Shown here: one piece after another, positions 8,309-17,884 of the stretch
Layout: every line of letters begins with the position of its first letter
Numbering within the stretch: position 1 is the first letter of the stretch
Source of the DNA: Moraxellaceae bacterium
GTDB lineage: Bacteria > Pseudomonadota > Gammaproteobacteria > Burkholderiales > Rhodocyclaceae
Direction of reading: 5' to 3'
Length of the DNA: 60,636 bases
Assembly (NCBI GenBank): GCA_031119205.1
Contig: JAVHYF010000028.1
Span: forward strand, 1 to 60,636
Program-made: the position numbers and the translations under genes
The notes under the pieces: model-generated
Database searches by the model: none
What the model saw: only the letters and a program-made list of their open reading frames with translations
What the model was told of the DNA's origin: nothing

Positions 8309-8898
8309 CGGCATTCGTAGCCGCCCGAGCTGCTGCCGTGGCGGAAGGGGTCGGTGAGTGCGTCGGTGTACTCGCCCATCAGCAGGCGGTGCCTGGGCAG
8401 GAAGTGCTGCCGGAAATAGCGGCTGAAACCGGCGAGCTGCCGGCCCTTGTCCGTCAGCTTCACGCAACCGTCCTCGATCGTGATCGTGCCGGACTCGACC
8501 TGCTCGGTCAGGCGCACGTCCACCAGGCGGTGTTCCTTCATGTACTCCTGCGAGAACACTCCGCTCATTGCGTCCTGCCGGATGCCGCCGCCGCGCTGGG
8601 CCAGCTTTTCGAGGATGTAGAAGGACAACGAGCGGTCGATGACCGTCGGCACCGATATGGCAAAGGCGTAACCGGCCAGCAGCCAGATGAGCAGCATCTG
8701 GAAGCGCTCGAACGGGTTGAAGGCCCGAGCGAAAGGCAGCCACAGCAGGGCGAACACCAGCAGCGCGGCGATGACGCCGTCGGCGATCGCTGCGTAGAAC
8801 ACCACGCCGACCTTGAAGAAGCCGATGTGCAGCAGGTAAGTCGCGCACAGGACGACGACGAACAGCAGGGACATCGACAGGAAGAGGCGCAGTTTCAT
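8305..8898 (-). CDS. Unknown membrane protein with C-terminal wHTH-like tail
   Basis: This 197-residue protein has about three membrane segments in its first 90 residues (SMSLLFVVVLCATYLL, VFYAAIADGVIAALLVFALL, MLLIWLLAGYAFAIS). A soluble C-terminal half includes QVESGTITIEDGCVKLTDKG, which looks like the wing and last strand of a winged-helix fold (my inference). The family is unrecognised. It begins on an ATGA overlap with the GtrA gene and ends on an ATGA overlap with the ArnT-like gene. This strict coupling suggests a subunit or regulator of the same lipid-linked glycosylation machinery. Confidence 0.7.
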   Translation of the reverse strand: MKLRLFLSMSLLFVVVLCATYLLHIGFFKVGVVFYAAIADGVIAALLVFALLWLPFARAFNPFERFQMLLIWLLAGYAFAISVPTVIDRSLSFYILEKLAQRGGGIRQDAMSGVFSQEYMKEHRLVDVRLTEQVESGTITIEDGCVKLTDKGRQLAGFSRYFRQHFLPRHRLLMGEYTDALTDPFRHGSSSGGYECR

Positions 8899-9272
8899 TT
8901 GCTGAAGACCAGGGTCCGGTTGCCGAGATAGCTCAGCACGAACTGCAGGCCGGTCGCGAGCAGGAAGCCGAGGTGGTAGTCCTGCCCGAGGACATCCGCC
9001 CACAGCCACATGACGCCGCCGTGCAGCAGGGCGATGACACCGTACAGGGAAGCGAAGCGCAGTGCCTGCCCTTGCCAGGCAGCGCGTGCGCCATCGGGAA
9101 AGACGAAGTAGCGGTTGCCCGCGAAGGATGCCGCAATGCCGAACACCGCGGCCACCAGGTTCGCCAGGCCCGCTGAGGGGAAGCCCAGCACGTCCAGGTT
9201 GAAGGCCAGCACCGCGTAGTGAACGGCGGTCGCCACGACGCCGTTCAGCACGTACCGCCAGATCTCCGTCAC
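8895..9272 (-). CDS. GtrA family flippase-like protein
   Basis: The 125-residue product has four membrane segments and the GtrA family landmarks RYVLNGVVATAVHYAVL, FGIAASFAGNRYFVF and FVLSYLGNRTLVF. GtrA-like proteins are thought to flip polyprenyl-phosphate-linked monosaccharides across the inner membrane. The start is a GTG at 9272 that overlaps the stop of the GT2 gene as GTGA, a clear translational-coupling arrangement that decides the start. The frame stays open further upstream but would run into the GT2 gene. Its place between a GT2 synthase and an ArnT-like enzyme fits a flippase role. Confidence 0.85.
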   Translation of the reverse strand: MTEIWRYVLNGVVATAVHYAVLAFNLDVLGFPSAGLANLVAAVFGIAASFAGNRYFVFPDGARAAWQGQALRFASLYGVIALLHGGVMWLWADVLGQDYHLGFLLATGLQFVLSYLGNRTLVFSK

Positions 9273-10230
9273 GGCTGGCTTCCGCTCGGCCGCGGCAGCA
9301 GGATGGTGTCGACGAACTCCCGGTAGGCCAGGGTGGTGGCCACCGCACCGCTGCGCACCACGCCGGTGAGCATCAGCATCATCAGCGCCAGCGTACCGGT
9401 CTGCAGCAGCGTCAGCATCAGGATGCCGAGCGCGACCGAGAACCAGCCGGGTGTGGCGAAGCCTGCGAGCTTCAGCATGACGGCCGCAACACTGCCGATG
9501 ACGGACAGACCGGCGATGCCCGCGCACACGAGGCCGACCCGCACCAGCACGTCCTCCGCAAACACCATCAGCGCGCGGAAGCCGTGCAGGGCCAGGCCCA
9601 CGAAGTTCATCTTGGATTGCCCGGCGTAGCGTGGCCCCCGGTCCAGCGGACACGCGCGCACCCGCAGCTTCGAGGCCAGTGCCGCGGCCGCCACGTGGAT
9701 GGGCAGCTCCTGCATCGCCGCCAGGCGCCGCACCCCTGCACGGCGCATCGCCATGAAGTTGCCGAAGCTGATGCTGCGTCCGGTCATCAGCGCGAACAGG
9801 CGCTTGTACACCTCGTAGAAAGCCTTGAAGCGGAAGGTCTCGATGCGGCTCTTGCGTTGCGCTACCGCCACGTCCACCTGACGGTCGTCCAGCACCTGCA
9901 GCAGATCCGGGATGCTGCGCGGCAGGTCCTCGCCGTCGGAGTCCATGACGACCACCTGCTGATGCTCCAGCATGTGCTCCGCCGCCAGGCCCATGCCCAC
10001 CGCGATGGCGCGCTGGTGGCCGACATTGCGCCGCAGCCTGACGACAGCGCCCTGCGCGGACAGGCCCTCCAGTACGGATGCCGGCAGGGGCTGGCGCACC
10101 GAGCCGTCATCCACGGCGAGGATGAACAGTTGCGCGCCGAACACCGCATCCAGTTCACGGAACAGGCGGGACGAGGCCTCCAGGTCCTCGTACACCGGCG
10201 TGACGACAACCAGTCCGATGTTTGCAGGAA

Positions 10231-10234
<4 letters not shown>
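9269..10234 (-). CDS. GT2 polyprenyl-phosphate glycosyltransferase (GtrB/ArnC-like)
   Basis: The 321-residue product has an N-terminal GT-A catalytic domain and two C-terminal membrane helices, the architecture of GtrB/DPM1/ArnC enzymes that load a sugar from a nucleotide donor onto undecaprenyl phosphate at the cytoplasmic face. Motifs are [26 protein letters not shown], the DSDGEDLP metal-binding stretch and a [13 protein letters not shown] segment near the membrane. The membrane pair lies at about residues 228-255 and 264-293. It overlaps the epimerase stop by 4 nt (ATGA). The donor is inferred to be the product of that epimerase-family enzyme. Confidence 0.85.
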
Positions 10235-11169
<935 letters not shown>

Positions 11170-11512
11170 CAGCTCTTCCCCCAAAGAAGCTAACGCACCT
11201 GAACAGACCGTGCACCACGCGTGAAAGCCTGCCGCAGCCATGTGTCATGACTGTGCTCCCCCTCAGGCAATCCTCGGGCACCCGGCGATGCAGGCCCGCG
11301 AGATGGCAGTCCGGCGGCTGTCCCCCAGCTTCCGGACGGCGCAATGCAGGCCGACCACGCCCTGCATCAAGCAAGAAGCTGGCCGTCCGGCAGGCGAAGG
11401 GAAGAAAGGTCGGGCGAGGGTCGGGGGTGAGGAGCGCGCCGCCAGAGCGGTGGCGCTGTGGCCGGGTGGCCGTCAGCAGGTGACGACGCAGCCCGGCCGT
11501 GAGGGAGTCAGC
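11170..11512. other. Gene-free interval upstream of UXS operon
   Basis: These 343 nt separate the start of the decarboxylase operon from the end of the ZIP gene upstream on the same strand. The interval should hold the operon promoter, but I see no strong -35/-10 pair. Open frames crossing it are antisense shadows of neighbours. No hairpin with a T-tract is evident for the ZIP operon. Confidence 0.5.
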
Positions 11513-12349
11513 TCAGTGGTGATGGAAAAGGCCGGTCACCACCATGACGCCGATGCCGGCGAGCAGGCAGCCGACCTGCCAGGCGGCGACATGACGTTCG
11601 CGTTCCCGCCGCAGCATGGGGATGAGGTCGGCCACCGCGATGTACAGGAAGCTCGCCGCGGCGAGGCACAGGGCGTAGGGCAGCAGCGGCTGGGCGGAGG
11701 CGAGTGCGAAGTAGCCGACGATGCCGCCGGCCACGGATGCCAGGCTGGAGGCACCGTTGTAGAGCAGCGCCTTCAGGTTGGAGAAGCCGGCGGCGCGCAG
11801 CAGCATGAAGTCGCCTGCCTCCTGCGGGATTTCGTGGGCCACCACGGCGGCGGTCGTCGTCCAGCCCAGCAGCGGATCGGTGAGGAAGGCGGCGGCGATC
11901 ACCACCCCGTCGACGAAGTTGTGGAAACCGTCGCCGATGAGGATGGACATCACGGTGTCCTGACCCACCACGTGGCTGTGCCCATGATGGTGGTGGCCGT
12001 GCGAGTGACCGTCGTGACCATGGCTGTGAGCCGCCTCGTGTTCATGCCCGCCGTGGCCGTGGTGCTCGCCGTCGGCATGGTGGTGGTGGCGCCACAGCGA
12101 GGCGCGCTCCATCAGGAACAGCGCGAGCAGGCCGCCGAGCAACACGGTGAACAGCATGCGCGGGTCTTCGCCGGTCTCGAAGGCTTCCGGCAGCACGGTG
12201 AGGGTGGCGGCGCCGAGCAGCGCGCCGGTGGCGAAGGCCACCATGCGGGGCAGCCAGCGTTGCGGCAGGCCGGCGACGAAGAGGCCCGCGACCAGCAGGC
12301 TGAGCAAGCCGCCGATGATGCCGGCGATGATGATGTAGAGCAGGATCAT
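11513..12349 (-). CDS. ZIP family metal transporter (ZrgE-like)
   Basis: The 278-residue transporter has eight predicted membrane segments and the ZIP metal-site motifs HNFVDG (residues 143-148) and HEIPQEAGD (172-180). A histidine-rich cytoplasmic loop (about residues 88-126, more than 20 His) lies between segments 3 and 4. ZIP proteins move zinc or related divalent cations into the cytoplasm. It is the last gene of a minus-strand run with a DUF3299 protein, an ABC permease, an ABC ATPase and a DUF2796 protein, the same set as the Vibrio cholerae zrg zinc system. It starts 75 nt after the DUF3299 gene. Confidence 0.85.
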   Translation of the reverse strand: MILLYIIIAGIIGGLLSLLVAGLFVAGLPQRWLPRMVAFATGALLGAATLTVLPEAFETGEDPRMLFTVLLGGLLALFLMERASLWRHHHHADGEHHGHGGHEHEAAHSHGHDGHSHGHHHHGHSHVVGQDTVMSILIGDGFHNFVDGVVIAAAFLTDPLLGWTTTAAVVAHEIPQEAGDFMLLRAAGFSNLKALLYNGASSLASVAGGIVGYFALASAQPLLPYALCLAAASFLYIAVADLIPMLRRERERHVAAWQVGCLLAGIGVMVVTGLFHHH

Positions 12350-12424
12350 GTTCTTGTTGTGGGTGGTGCGTGTGTCGGTTGCGTGTGGGGCGTCTGGGGT
12401 GTGAAGGCCATGTGAAGGCGCGGC

Positions 12425-13006
12425 TTACTTGCCGGCGCGTTCGTAGGGTGCGGTCTGCTGGGCGCTCAGCTTGTAGCCGGCCTTGCCGAAGGGGCTGTCG
12501 GTGGACACCGTCTGCATGCGGCCGGACACCCACAGCGTGGACATCATCTGCACGTTCTTCAGCGGCTTGTCGCTCACCACGTGGATGATCTGGTTGGACG
12601 GCGGCGGCGGGGTGTGGATGCAGGCGCCGAAGTAGGGCACCAGCAGGAATTCCTTGAGGCCGTCCTTGCCGCTGTCCAGCGGCACCACGAAGCCGGCGAT
12701 GCGTACCGACTGGCCGTTGAGCTTCGGCTCCACCGGGGCGTTGTCCCAGGCGGCGCGCACTTTCTCCATCAGCTGGTTGGCGCGCGGGTCGCCGTCCTGC
12801 AACTTGCCGAGGTCCACGCCCTTGAACACCGCCATCGGGTCCCAGTCGGCGGGCATCAGCGCATCGAAATTGATCTCGCGGAAGCCGCCTGCCTTCGGGG
12901 CCGGGGCGGACTGCAGTGTCTCGCCCACCTTGTACTGCGCGCTGGCGAGGTCGCTGAAGCAGGGCGTCAGCGCAAGGATCAGAAGGGTGAAGAGGGCAGG
13001 ACGCAT
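12425..13006 (-). CDS. DUF3299 domain periplasmic protein (ZrgD-like)
   Basis: The 193-residue product begins with a Sec signal (PALFTLLILALTPCFSDLASA) and carries a DUF3299 domain: INFDALMPADWDP, RIAGFVVPLD, EFLLVPYFGACIHTPPPPSNQ and the MSTLWVSGRMQT strand. The CIHTPPPP segment is diagnostic. DUF3299 proteins commonly accompany ABC systems linked to zinc or copper handling and are presumed periplasmic accessory proteins. The ATG at 13006 fits the signal peptide and lies 14 nt after the permease stop, so co-transcription is very likely. Confidence 0.85.
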   Translation of the reverse strand: MRPALFTLLILALTPCFSDLASAQYKVGETLQSAPAPKAGGFREINFDALMPADWDPMAVFKGVDLGKLQDGDPRANQLMEKVRAAWDNAPVEPKLNGQSVRIAGFVVPLDSGKDGLKEFLLVPYFGACIHTPPPPSNQIIHVVSDKPLKNVQMMSTLWVSGRMQTVSTDSPFGKAGYKLSAQQTAPYERAGK

Positions 13007-13020
13007 GAGGGATCCGTGTG

Positions 13021-14295
13021 TCAGAAACGCTGGCTGAGGCCGTCTGCCAGCGAGAGACGGTAGGCGCGCGCCGCCGGTACCAGGCTGGCGAGCGTGCCCG
13101 CCATTATGATCGCCGCCAGCAGGCCGAGTTCGTCGGCATTGAAGGCCACGCTGCGCAGCGCGACGCCGTATTGCGCCTCCACCCAGGGGCCGAGGCCAGC
13201 GGAGAGCAGCGCCAGCAGCGCACCGCCTAGCAGCACGCCGGCCACGGTGACCAGCAGGCCTTCCAGCGCCAGCAGCAGCAGGATGTGCAGCGGCCGCGCG
13301 CCCACGGCGCGCAGCACCGCCAGCTCGCGCCGGCGTGCGTCCAGGCCGGCGAGGATGGTCGCCACCAGCCCCACGAGGCCCACCGCGACGACGAGGGCGG
13401 ACACCAGCAGCATGACCCGCTCGCCCACGCTGACCACCTGCCAAAGCTCGTCCAGCGCCACGCCGGGCATCACGCCCATTAGTGGCTCGTCGGCGTAGCC
13501 CGCCACCGCGCGCTGCATGGCGAACACCTGGGCGCGGCTCTTCAGGCCCACCAGCACGGCGGTGACGCGCTTGGGCGTGAGGTCGAACTTGCGCACCAGC
13601 TCGGGCGGAATGCTCATGCCCGGCATCGGCATGCCGCCAGCCCAGTCGACATGGATCGCCTCGATGCCCTGCAGGCTGATGTGCACCGTGCGGTCCACCG
13701 CGGTGCCGGTGCGCGCCAGTACGCCGACTACGGTGAAAGGCTTGTCGGCATGCTCGGCGCCTTCCAGCCCCGCACTGCCGTGGGTCAGGGTGAGGCGGTC
13801 GCCTGTGCGGTGGTCCAGCCGCTCGGCGACTTCCGCGCCGAGCACCGCTTCGAACAGCGTGTCCGTCGTACCACCGAAGGCGCGGCCGTCCTGCAGGCGC
13901 AGCGACTGCGCGTCGCCGTAGCGGTAATGCGTGAAGTAGTCCGTGGTGGTGCCCAGCACCGGGAAGCCGCGATAGGAGTCGCCCATCGCCAGCGGCAGGG
14001 TCCACGCCACCGCCGGGTGCTGCGCCAGCCATTGCGCACTCTGCCAGCGGATGTCGGCGGTGGCGTCACCGAGGCGGAACACCGCGTACAGCATCAACGG
14101 CACCGAGCCACCGCGGGCGCCCACCACCAGGTCGGTGCCGGACACCGACTGCACGAAGTTGTCGCGCACGTCATGGCGCACGCGCTGCACGCCCAGCAGC
14201 AGGGCGGTGGCCAGGGCGATGGACAGCAGGGTGAGCGACAGCGCGAAGCGGCGGTTCCAGGCGCTGCGCAGGGCGGTGTGGAGGAGGGCGGTCAT
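13021..14295 (-). CDS. ABC transporter permease, MacB/FtsX type (ZrgB-like)
   Basis: The 424-residue protein has one N-terminal membrane helix (about residues 17-37), a large periplasmic domain, and three C-terminal helices (about 268-300, 315-345 and 385-410) that form an FtsX domain, including LDARRRELAVLRAVGARP before the second of these. This is the MacB/LolCE mechanotransmission topology. With the ATPase next door it should form a type VII ABC transporter. The ATG at 14295 opens the FtsX architecture; the longer frame to 14439 runs through an intergenic palindromic repeat and is not genuine. In this context the partner substrate is probably a zinc-related protein or ligand. Confidence 0.85.
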   Translation of the reverse strand: MTALLHTALRSAWNRRFALSLTLLSIALATALLLGVQRVRHDVRDNFVQSVSGTDLVVGARGGSVPLMLYAVFRLGDATADIRWQSAQWLAQHPAVAWTLPLAMGDSYRGFPVLGTTTDYFTHYRYGDAQSLRLQDGRAFGGTTDTLFEAVLGAEVAERLDHRTGDRLTLTHGSAGLEGAEHADKPFTVVGVLARTGTAVDRTVHISLQGIEAIHVDWAGGMPMPGMSIPPELVRKFDLTPKRVTAVLVGLKSRAQVFAMQRAVAGYADEPLMGVMPGVALDELWQVVSVGERVMLLVSALVVAVGLVGLVATILAGLDARRRELAVLRAVGARPLHILLLLALEGLLVTVAGVLLGGALLALLSAGLGPWVEAQYGVALRSVAFNADELGLLAAIIMAGTLASLVPAARAYRLSLADGLSQRF

Positions 14296-14350
14296 GGTGT
14301 GCCGTCTGCCACGCGCATGGCGTGCGGGGAAAACGACGCCTGCAGGAAAT

Positions 14351-14433
14351 CCGTCGCTCCTGCGAAGGCAGGAGCCCAGTGACTTTGAAAAAACGCGGAC
14401 GACGCTGGATTCCTGCCTACGCAGGAATGACGG
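14351..14433. repeat. Palindromic intergenic repeat (83 nt)
   Basis: Two arms of about 29 nt (14351-14379 and 14405-14433) are inverted near-copies (about 24 of 29 positions match) around a 25-nt spacer. Each arm itself folds as a TCCTGCG/GGCAGGA-type mini-hairpin. Translated, it gives the familiar spurious peptide FLRRQES. This is a dispersed element seen in many proteobacteria. It sits between the ABC ATPase and permease genes of the zinc-like operon and may affect their relative expression. Confidence 0.8.
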
Positions 14434-14482
14434 ATGCAAGGGGCGGTGCCAATGACGAAGCGAATGCGCTCGCGGGGCGTCC

Positions 14483-15196
14483 TCATGCCGCTACCCCGCT
14501 CAGTTCCGTCAGCGATGCGACGCGCGCGAAGCGCGCAGCCAGCCGCATGTCATGGCTGACGAACAGCACGGTCGCCCCCGCTTCGTCCGCCTCCTGTAGC
14601 AGCAGGTCGATGAAGGCCTGCTGGCGTTCGGCGTCCAGCGCGGAGGTGGGTTCGTCGGCGATCAGCAGTTCCGGCCGGCCGATCAGCGCGCGGGCGGCGG
14701 CGACGCGTTGCTGCTCGCCGACCGACAGCGCGGTGGCGGCTTTCTGCCAGCGGTCTTCCGGCAGGCCGAGGCGGCCGAGCAGGCGCGTGGCCTCGCTGTG
14801 CAGACTGCCTGCCTGCAGCACGCGCGCACGGCGGCGGGCGGAGAAGCGGCAGGGCAGCAGCACGTTGTCGATGACGGACAGGTAGGGCAGCAGGTTGAAC
14901 TGCTGGAACACGATGCCCATGTGCTCGCCGCGCAGGCGGTCGCGCGCGGCGCCGCCCAGTTTCTCCAGCGCCTGGCCGAGTACCCGGACCGAACCGGCCT
15001 CGGCACGCAGCACGCCGGCGACGAGGCCGAGCAAGGTGCTCTTGCCACTGCCGCTGGGGCCGTGGAGGAACAGGTGTTCGCCGGCAACCAGCGTCAGCGT
15101 CGGCACGCGCAGCCCCGCGCCGGCCTGTCCGGGCCAGCGGTAGTGCAGGTCGTGCAGGGCGACGACCGGGGTGGGCTCAGCCGGTGCTGGCGTCAT
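14483..15196 (-). CDS. ABC transporter ATP-binding protein (ZrgC/LolD-like)
   Basis: This 237-residue ATPase has all nucleotide-binding motifs: Walker A GPSGSGKST (about residues 45-53), Q-loop VFQQFNLLPYLSV, a signature LSVGEQQR (noncanonical in place of LSGGQQR), Walker B LLIADEPTSALD and the switch histidine in VSHDMRL. It belongs to the MacB/LolD subfamily that pairs with FtsX-type permeases, and the next gene on the strand encodes one. The interval to the permease is 187 nt and holds the palindromic repeat. It follows the DUF2796 gene by 91 nt. Confidence 0.9.
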   Translation of the reverse strand: MTPAPAEPTPVVALHDLHYRWPGQAGAGLRVPTLTLVAGEHLFLHGPSGSGKSTLLGLVAGVLRAEAGSVRVLGQALEKLGGAARDRLRGEHMGIVFQQFNLLPYLSVIDNVLLPCRFSARRRARVLQAGSLHSEATRLLGRLGLPEDRWQKAATALSVGEQQRVAAARALIGRPELLIADEPTSALDAERQQAFIDLLLQEADEAGATVLFVSHDMRLAARFARVASLTELSGVAA

Positions 15197-15287
15197 GGGT
15201 AGCGAGTGTACGAAGGCATGCGCAAGCGTAGCGGAACGGCATGCGTCGGGTGTGAGCCGCGACGCATCCGCTTCATGCCTGCATGGC

Positions 15288-15845
15288 TTACCAGGACAGC
15301 TTGCGCGCCTTGCTGCTGAGCTTGGCGGCGCTCTGGCGCTTGGGGGTCACCAGGGCGACATCGAACTGGCGGAAGCGCTTGAAGGCGTCGAACAGCTTCA
15401 CTTCCACGCCGTTGAGGACGGCCGGATTGGCGCAGCGGAAGGTCCATTGGGCGTCGAGGTCGGCATGGTCTTCGTCAGCCCCTTCGACCTTCTTGCTGGT
15501 CTCGCCCAGCAGTTCCGGCGCGACGACATCCGACGCCAGCTTCACGGATACCGGGGTGCATTGCGCAGCGGCAGTCGGCACGAAGAGGCTGTCGGTCTTG
15601 CGCAGCGTGGCGGCCATGCTCTTCACCGCGGCGAAATCCTTTTCGTACTTGGGCGCGCGTTCGAAGCCGAGGAAGTTGTCCAGCGGGGACTCCAGGGCGA
15701 TGGTCAGCGTATCGCCCTCGACGCTTACGGCTAGCTCGCCTACCCCGTGTACGTGCTTGTGGCTGTGGCCCTGGGCGTGGGCCAGCGGCGCTGCAAGCGT
15801 GGTGGACAACAGGGCGGACAGCAACAGCAGGGACGGCAGGCGCAT
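15288..15845 (-). CDS. DUF2796 periplasmic protein (ZrgA-like)
   Basis: The 185-residue product has a Sec signal (LLLLSALLSTTLAAPLAHA) and a DUF2796 domain beginning with the metal-binding-looking HSHKHVHGVGELAVSV and continuing with LESPLDNFLGFERAP. DUF2796 includes ZrgA, the histidine-containing periplasmic component of a Vibrio cholerae zinc system. Here it is the first gene of the same gene set. The ATG at 15845 is preceded by AAGGA. A candidate palindromic operator lies 63 nt upstream. Zinc is an inference from family and context, not from the sequence alone. Confidence 0.85.
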   Translation of the reverse strand: MRLPSLLLLSALLSTTLAAPLAHAQGHSHKHVHGVGELAVSVEGDTLTIALESPLDNFLGFERAPKYEKDFAAVKSMAATLRKTDSLFVPTAAAQCTPVSVKLASDVVAPELLGETSKKVEGADEDHADLDAQWTFRCANPAVLNGVEVKLFDAFKRFRQFDVALVTPKRQSAAKLSSKARKLSW

Positions 15846-15907
15846 GGCAATTCCTTGGGCGACAACGGGAAAACGGACTGGCATTGGAGCACAGGCGGCG
15901 GCGTTAT

Positions 15908-15922
15908 TGCAACCATGTTGCA
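15908..15922. promoter_or_regulatory. Candidate operator upstream of zinc-like operon
   Basis: TGCAAC at 15908-15913 and GTTGCA at 15917-15922 form a perfect inverted repeat around CAT, 63 nt upstream of the DUF2796 start codon. A zinc-responsive Zur-type control would be expected here, but the match to the known AT-rich Zur box is poor. This is therefore only a candidate. Confidence 0.3.
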
Positions 15923-16035
15923 GAAGCAAGCTGTTTGCCGGAGCGACGGAATGGCAACCGAGGGCAAGCAATGGCAACCCGGAGCACCAGCCGACAGCCG
16001 GGGAACCAGCACGGCAGGAGTGCGTCGCCGCGGCC

Positions 16036-16944
16036 TCAGCCCTGCATCAACCGCGGCTGCATCAGCCCGCTGAGCCAGGCCATGAACACCTGCACCCGGC
16101 GCGGCAGGTGGCGGCGGTTGGCGTAGAGCAGGGACACCGGCATCGGCGCGGCCTGCCAGGCGGGCAGGACTTCCACCAGGTGGCCGCCCGCCAGCCAGGG
16201 TTGCAGCCCGGTTTCCGGCGCCTGGATGATGCCCAGCCCGGCCAGACAGGCGCGGGTGTAGGCGTCGGAATTGTTCACGCTCAGGCCGCCCGGCATGGGC
16301 AGGAATTGCGTGTGGCCGTCGCCATCCACGTACTCGAAGCCCGGTGCACGGGCACTCAGCACCGGCAGGTAGTGCACCAGCCGGTGCTGGGCGAGATCGT
16401 CCAGCGTCTGCGGCGTGCCGTGTTCAGCCAGGTAGGCCGGGCTGGCGACGTTGAGCAGGCGGTAGCGGCCCAGCGGCCGGGCGATCAGGCTGGAGTCGGC
16501 CAGCGCGCCGACGCGCAGCACGCAGTCGAAGCCTTCGCGCACCAGATCCACCCGCCGGTCGGTGCTGGACAGCTCGATCTCCAGCCCCGGGTGCTCGGCC
16601 ATGAAGGCCGGCAGGGCGGGTATCACCACGTCGCGTGCCACGGCCAGCGGCATGTCCACCCGCAGGCGGCCGCGCAGGGCGGCCGGGCTGTCCTGGAACA
16701 GGCCCTGCAGTTCCTCGATGTCGGCCACCAGATCCTTGCTGCGCTCGTAGAAAACCTGGCCGTCCTGGGTCATCTGCACCTTGCGGGTGGTCCGGTGCAG
16801 CAGGCGGGTGCCGAGGCGGTTCTCCAGCTGCTGCACGGCGGCCGACACGCTGGCCTTGTGCATGCCCAGGCTGTCGGCGGCGGCGGTGAAGCTCGCCAGC
16901 TCGGCGACGCGCAGGAAGATCTGCATGGATTCAAACTGGTTCAT
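16036..16944 (-). CDS. LysR family transcriptional regulator
   Basis: The 302-residue protein has the LysR N-terminal winged helix (residues 1-60: FLRVAELASFTAAADSLGMHKASVS, then LENRLGTRLLHRTTR) and the periplasmic-binding-protein-like effector domain from about residue 90. It belongs to the large CrgA/DsdC-like group with a GLGIIQAPE turn near the C-terminus. It is divergent from a short-chain dehydrogenase across 125 nt, the usual LysR arrangement, and probably regulates that gene and itself. The inducer is unknown. Confidence 0.9.
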   Translation of the reverse strand: MNQFESMQIFLRVAELASFTAAADSLGMHKASVSAAVQQLENRLGTRLLHRTTRKVQMTQDGQVFYERSKDLVADIEELQGLFQDSPAALRGRLRVDMPLAVARDVVIPALPAFMAEHPGLEIELSSTDRRVDLVREGFDCVLRVGALADSSLIARPLGRYRLLNVASPAYLAEHGTPQTLDDLAQHRLVHYLPVLSARAPGFEYVDGDGHTQFLPMPGGLSVNNSDAYTRACLAGLGIIQAPETGLQPWLAGGHLVEVLPAWQAAPMPVSLLYANRRHLPRRVQVFMAWLSGLMQPRLMQG

Positions 16945-16955
16945 GGTGCCCTGAT

Positions 16956-16974
16956 TGTCTTGAAATCAAAGACA
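16956..16974. promoter_or_regulatory. Candidate LysR operator
   Basis: TGTCTT at 16956-16961 and AAGACA at 16969-16974 form an inverted repeat around a 7-nt AT-rich centre, immediately upstream of the LysR start and in the divergent intergenic region shared with the dehydrogenase. Size and position fit a LysR-type interrupted palindrome. The site is inferred. Confidence 0.45.
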
Positions 16975-17069
16975 GTCTAGCAATCCGCGCCGCGTTTATC
17001 TGCAGCAGTTCGCTCAATAGACTGCATTCCGTCGGGCAAGCCTGCCCACCTCACACGGAAGGACGCGTC

Positions 17070-17849
17070 ATGAACACGACAACCCAAACGACTGCCACCC
17101 CTATCGCCCTGGTTACCGGTGGCAGCCGCGGCCTCGGTCGCAACGCCGCGCTGAAGCTCGCCGCCCAGGGCGTGGATGTGATCCTCACCTATCGCAGCCA
17201 GCGCGCCGAGGCCGACGCCGTGGTGGCGGAGATCGCCGCCCTTGGCCGCCGCGCGGTTGCCCTGCAACTGGACGTGGCCAACAGCCGCAGCTTTGCCGGC
17301 TTCGCCGCCCAGGTGCACGAAAGCCTGCAGGGCGTGTGGCAGCGCGAGCGCTTCGACTACCTGGTGAACAACGCCGGCACTGGCATCCACGTGTCCTTCG
17401 CCGACACCAGCGAGGCGCAGTTCGACGAGATGGTGAACATCCATCTCAAGGGCGTGTTCTTCCTCACCCAGGCGCTGTTGCCGCAGATCGCCGATGGCGG
17501 TCGTATCCTCAATGTGTCCAGCGGCCTGGCCCGCTTCGCGATCCCCGGCTTTGCCGCCTACGGCACCATGAAAGCGGCGGTGGAGATGCTGACGCGCTAC
17601 CTCGCCAAGGAACTCGGCGCGCGCCGCATCACGGTGAACGTGGTGGCACCCGGCCCGATCGAGACTGACTTCGGCGGCGGCGTGGTGCGCGACAACGCCA
17701 GCATGAACGCCCAGCTCGCCGCGCAGACCGCACTGGGCCGCGTCGGCGTGCCGGACGACATTGGCGGCGTCATCGCGTCACTGCTGTCGCCGGGCATGGG
17801 CTGGGTGAATGCGCAGCGCGTAGAGGCGTCGGGCGGCATCTTCCTGTAA
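17070..17849 (+). CDS. SDR family oxidoreductase
   Basis: This is a classical short-chain dehydrogenase of 259 residues. Motifs are ALVTGGSRGLGRN (TGxxxGxG cofactor loop, about residues 14-26), NNAGTG, the catalytic Ser in NVSSGLARF and the YGTMK Tyr/Lys pair, then VNVVAPGPIETDF. An Arg-rich first turn after strand 2 (TYRSQR) suggests NADP(H) preference. The C-terminal EASGGIFL ending is usual for the FabG-like branch. The substrate is unknown. It is divergent from the LysR gene, its probable regulator. Confidence 0.88.
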   Translation: MNTTTQTTATPIALVTGGSRGLGRNAALKLAAQGVDVILTYRSQRAEADAVVAEIAALGRRAVALQLDVANSRSFAGFAAQVHESLQGVWQRERFDYLVNNAGTGIHVSFADTSEAQFDEMVNIHLKGVFFLTQALLPQIADGGRILNVSSGLARFAIPGFAAYGTMKAAVEMLTRYLAKELGARRITVNVVAPGPIETDFGGGVVRDNASMNAQLAAQTALGRVGVPDDIGGVIASLLSPGMGWVNAQRVEASGGIFL

Positions 17850-17884
17850 TGCCGGGTGAGTAAGAGCGCAGCAAGGTGTCCGTC

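Noticed and set aside
11240..12415. 391-codon plus-strand frame opposite the ZIP transporter
   Set aside because: The ZIP gene is clear on the minus strand; this frame is rich in His/Gly/Glu from the antisense of His codons and has no domain.
14296..14439. N-terminal extension of the ABC permease (peptide beginning MHPSFLRRQES)
   Set aside because: The extension translates the dispersed palindromic repeat, a well-known annotation artefact; the real start is 14295.
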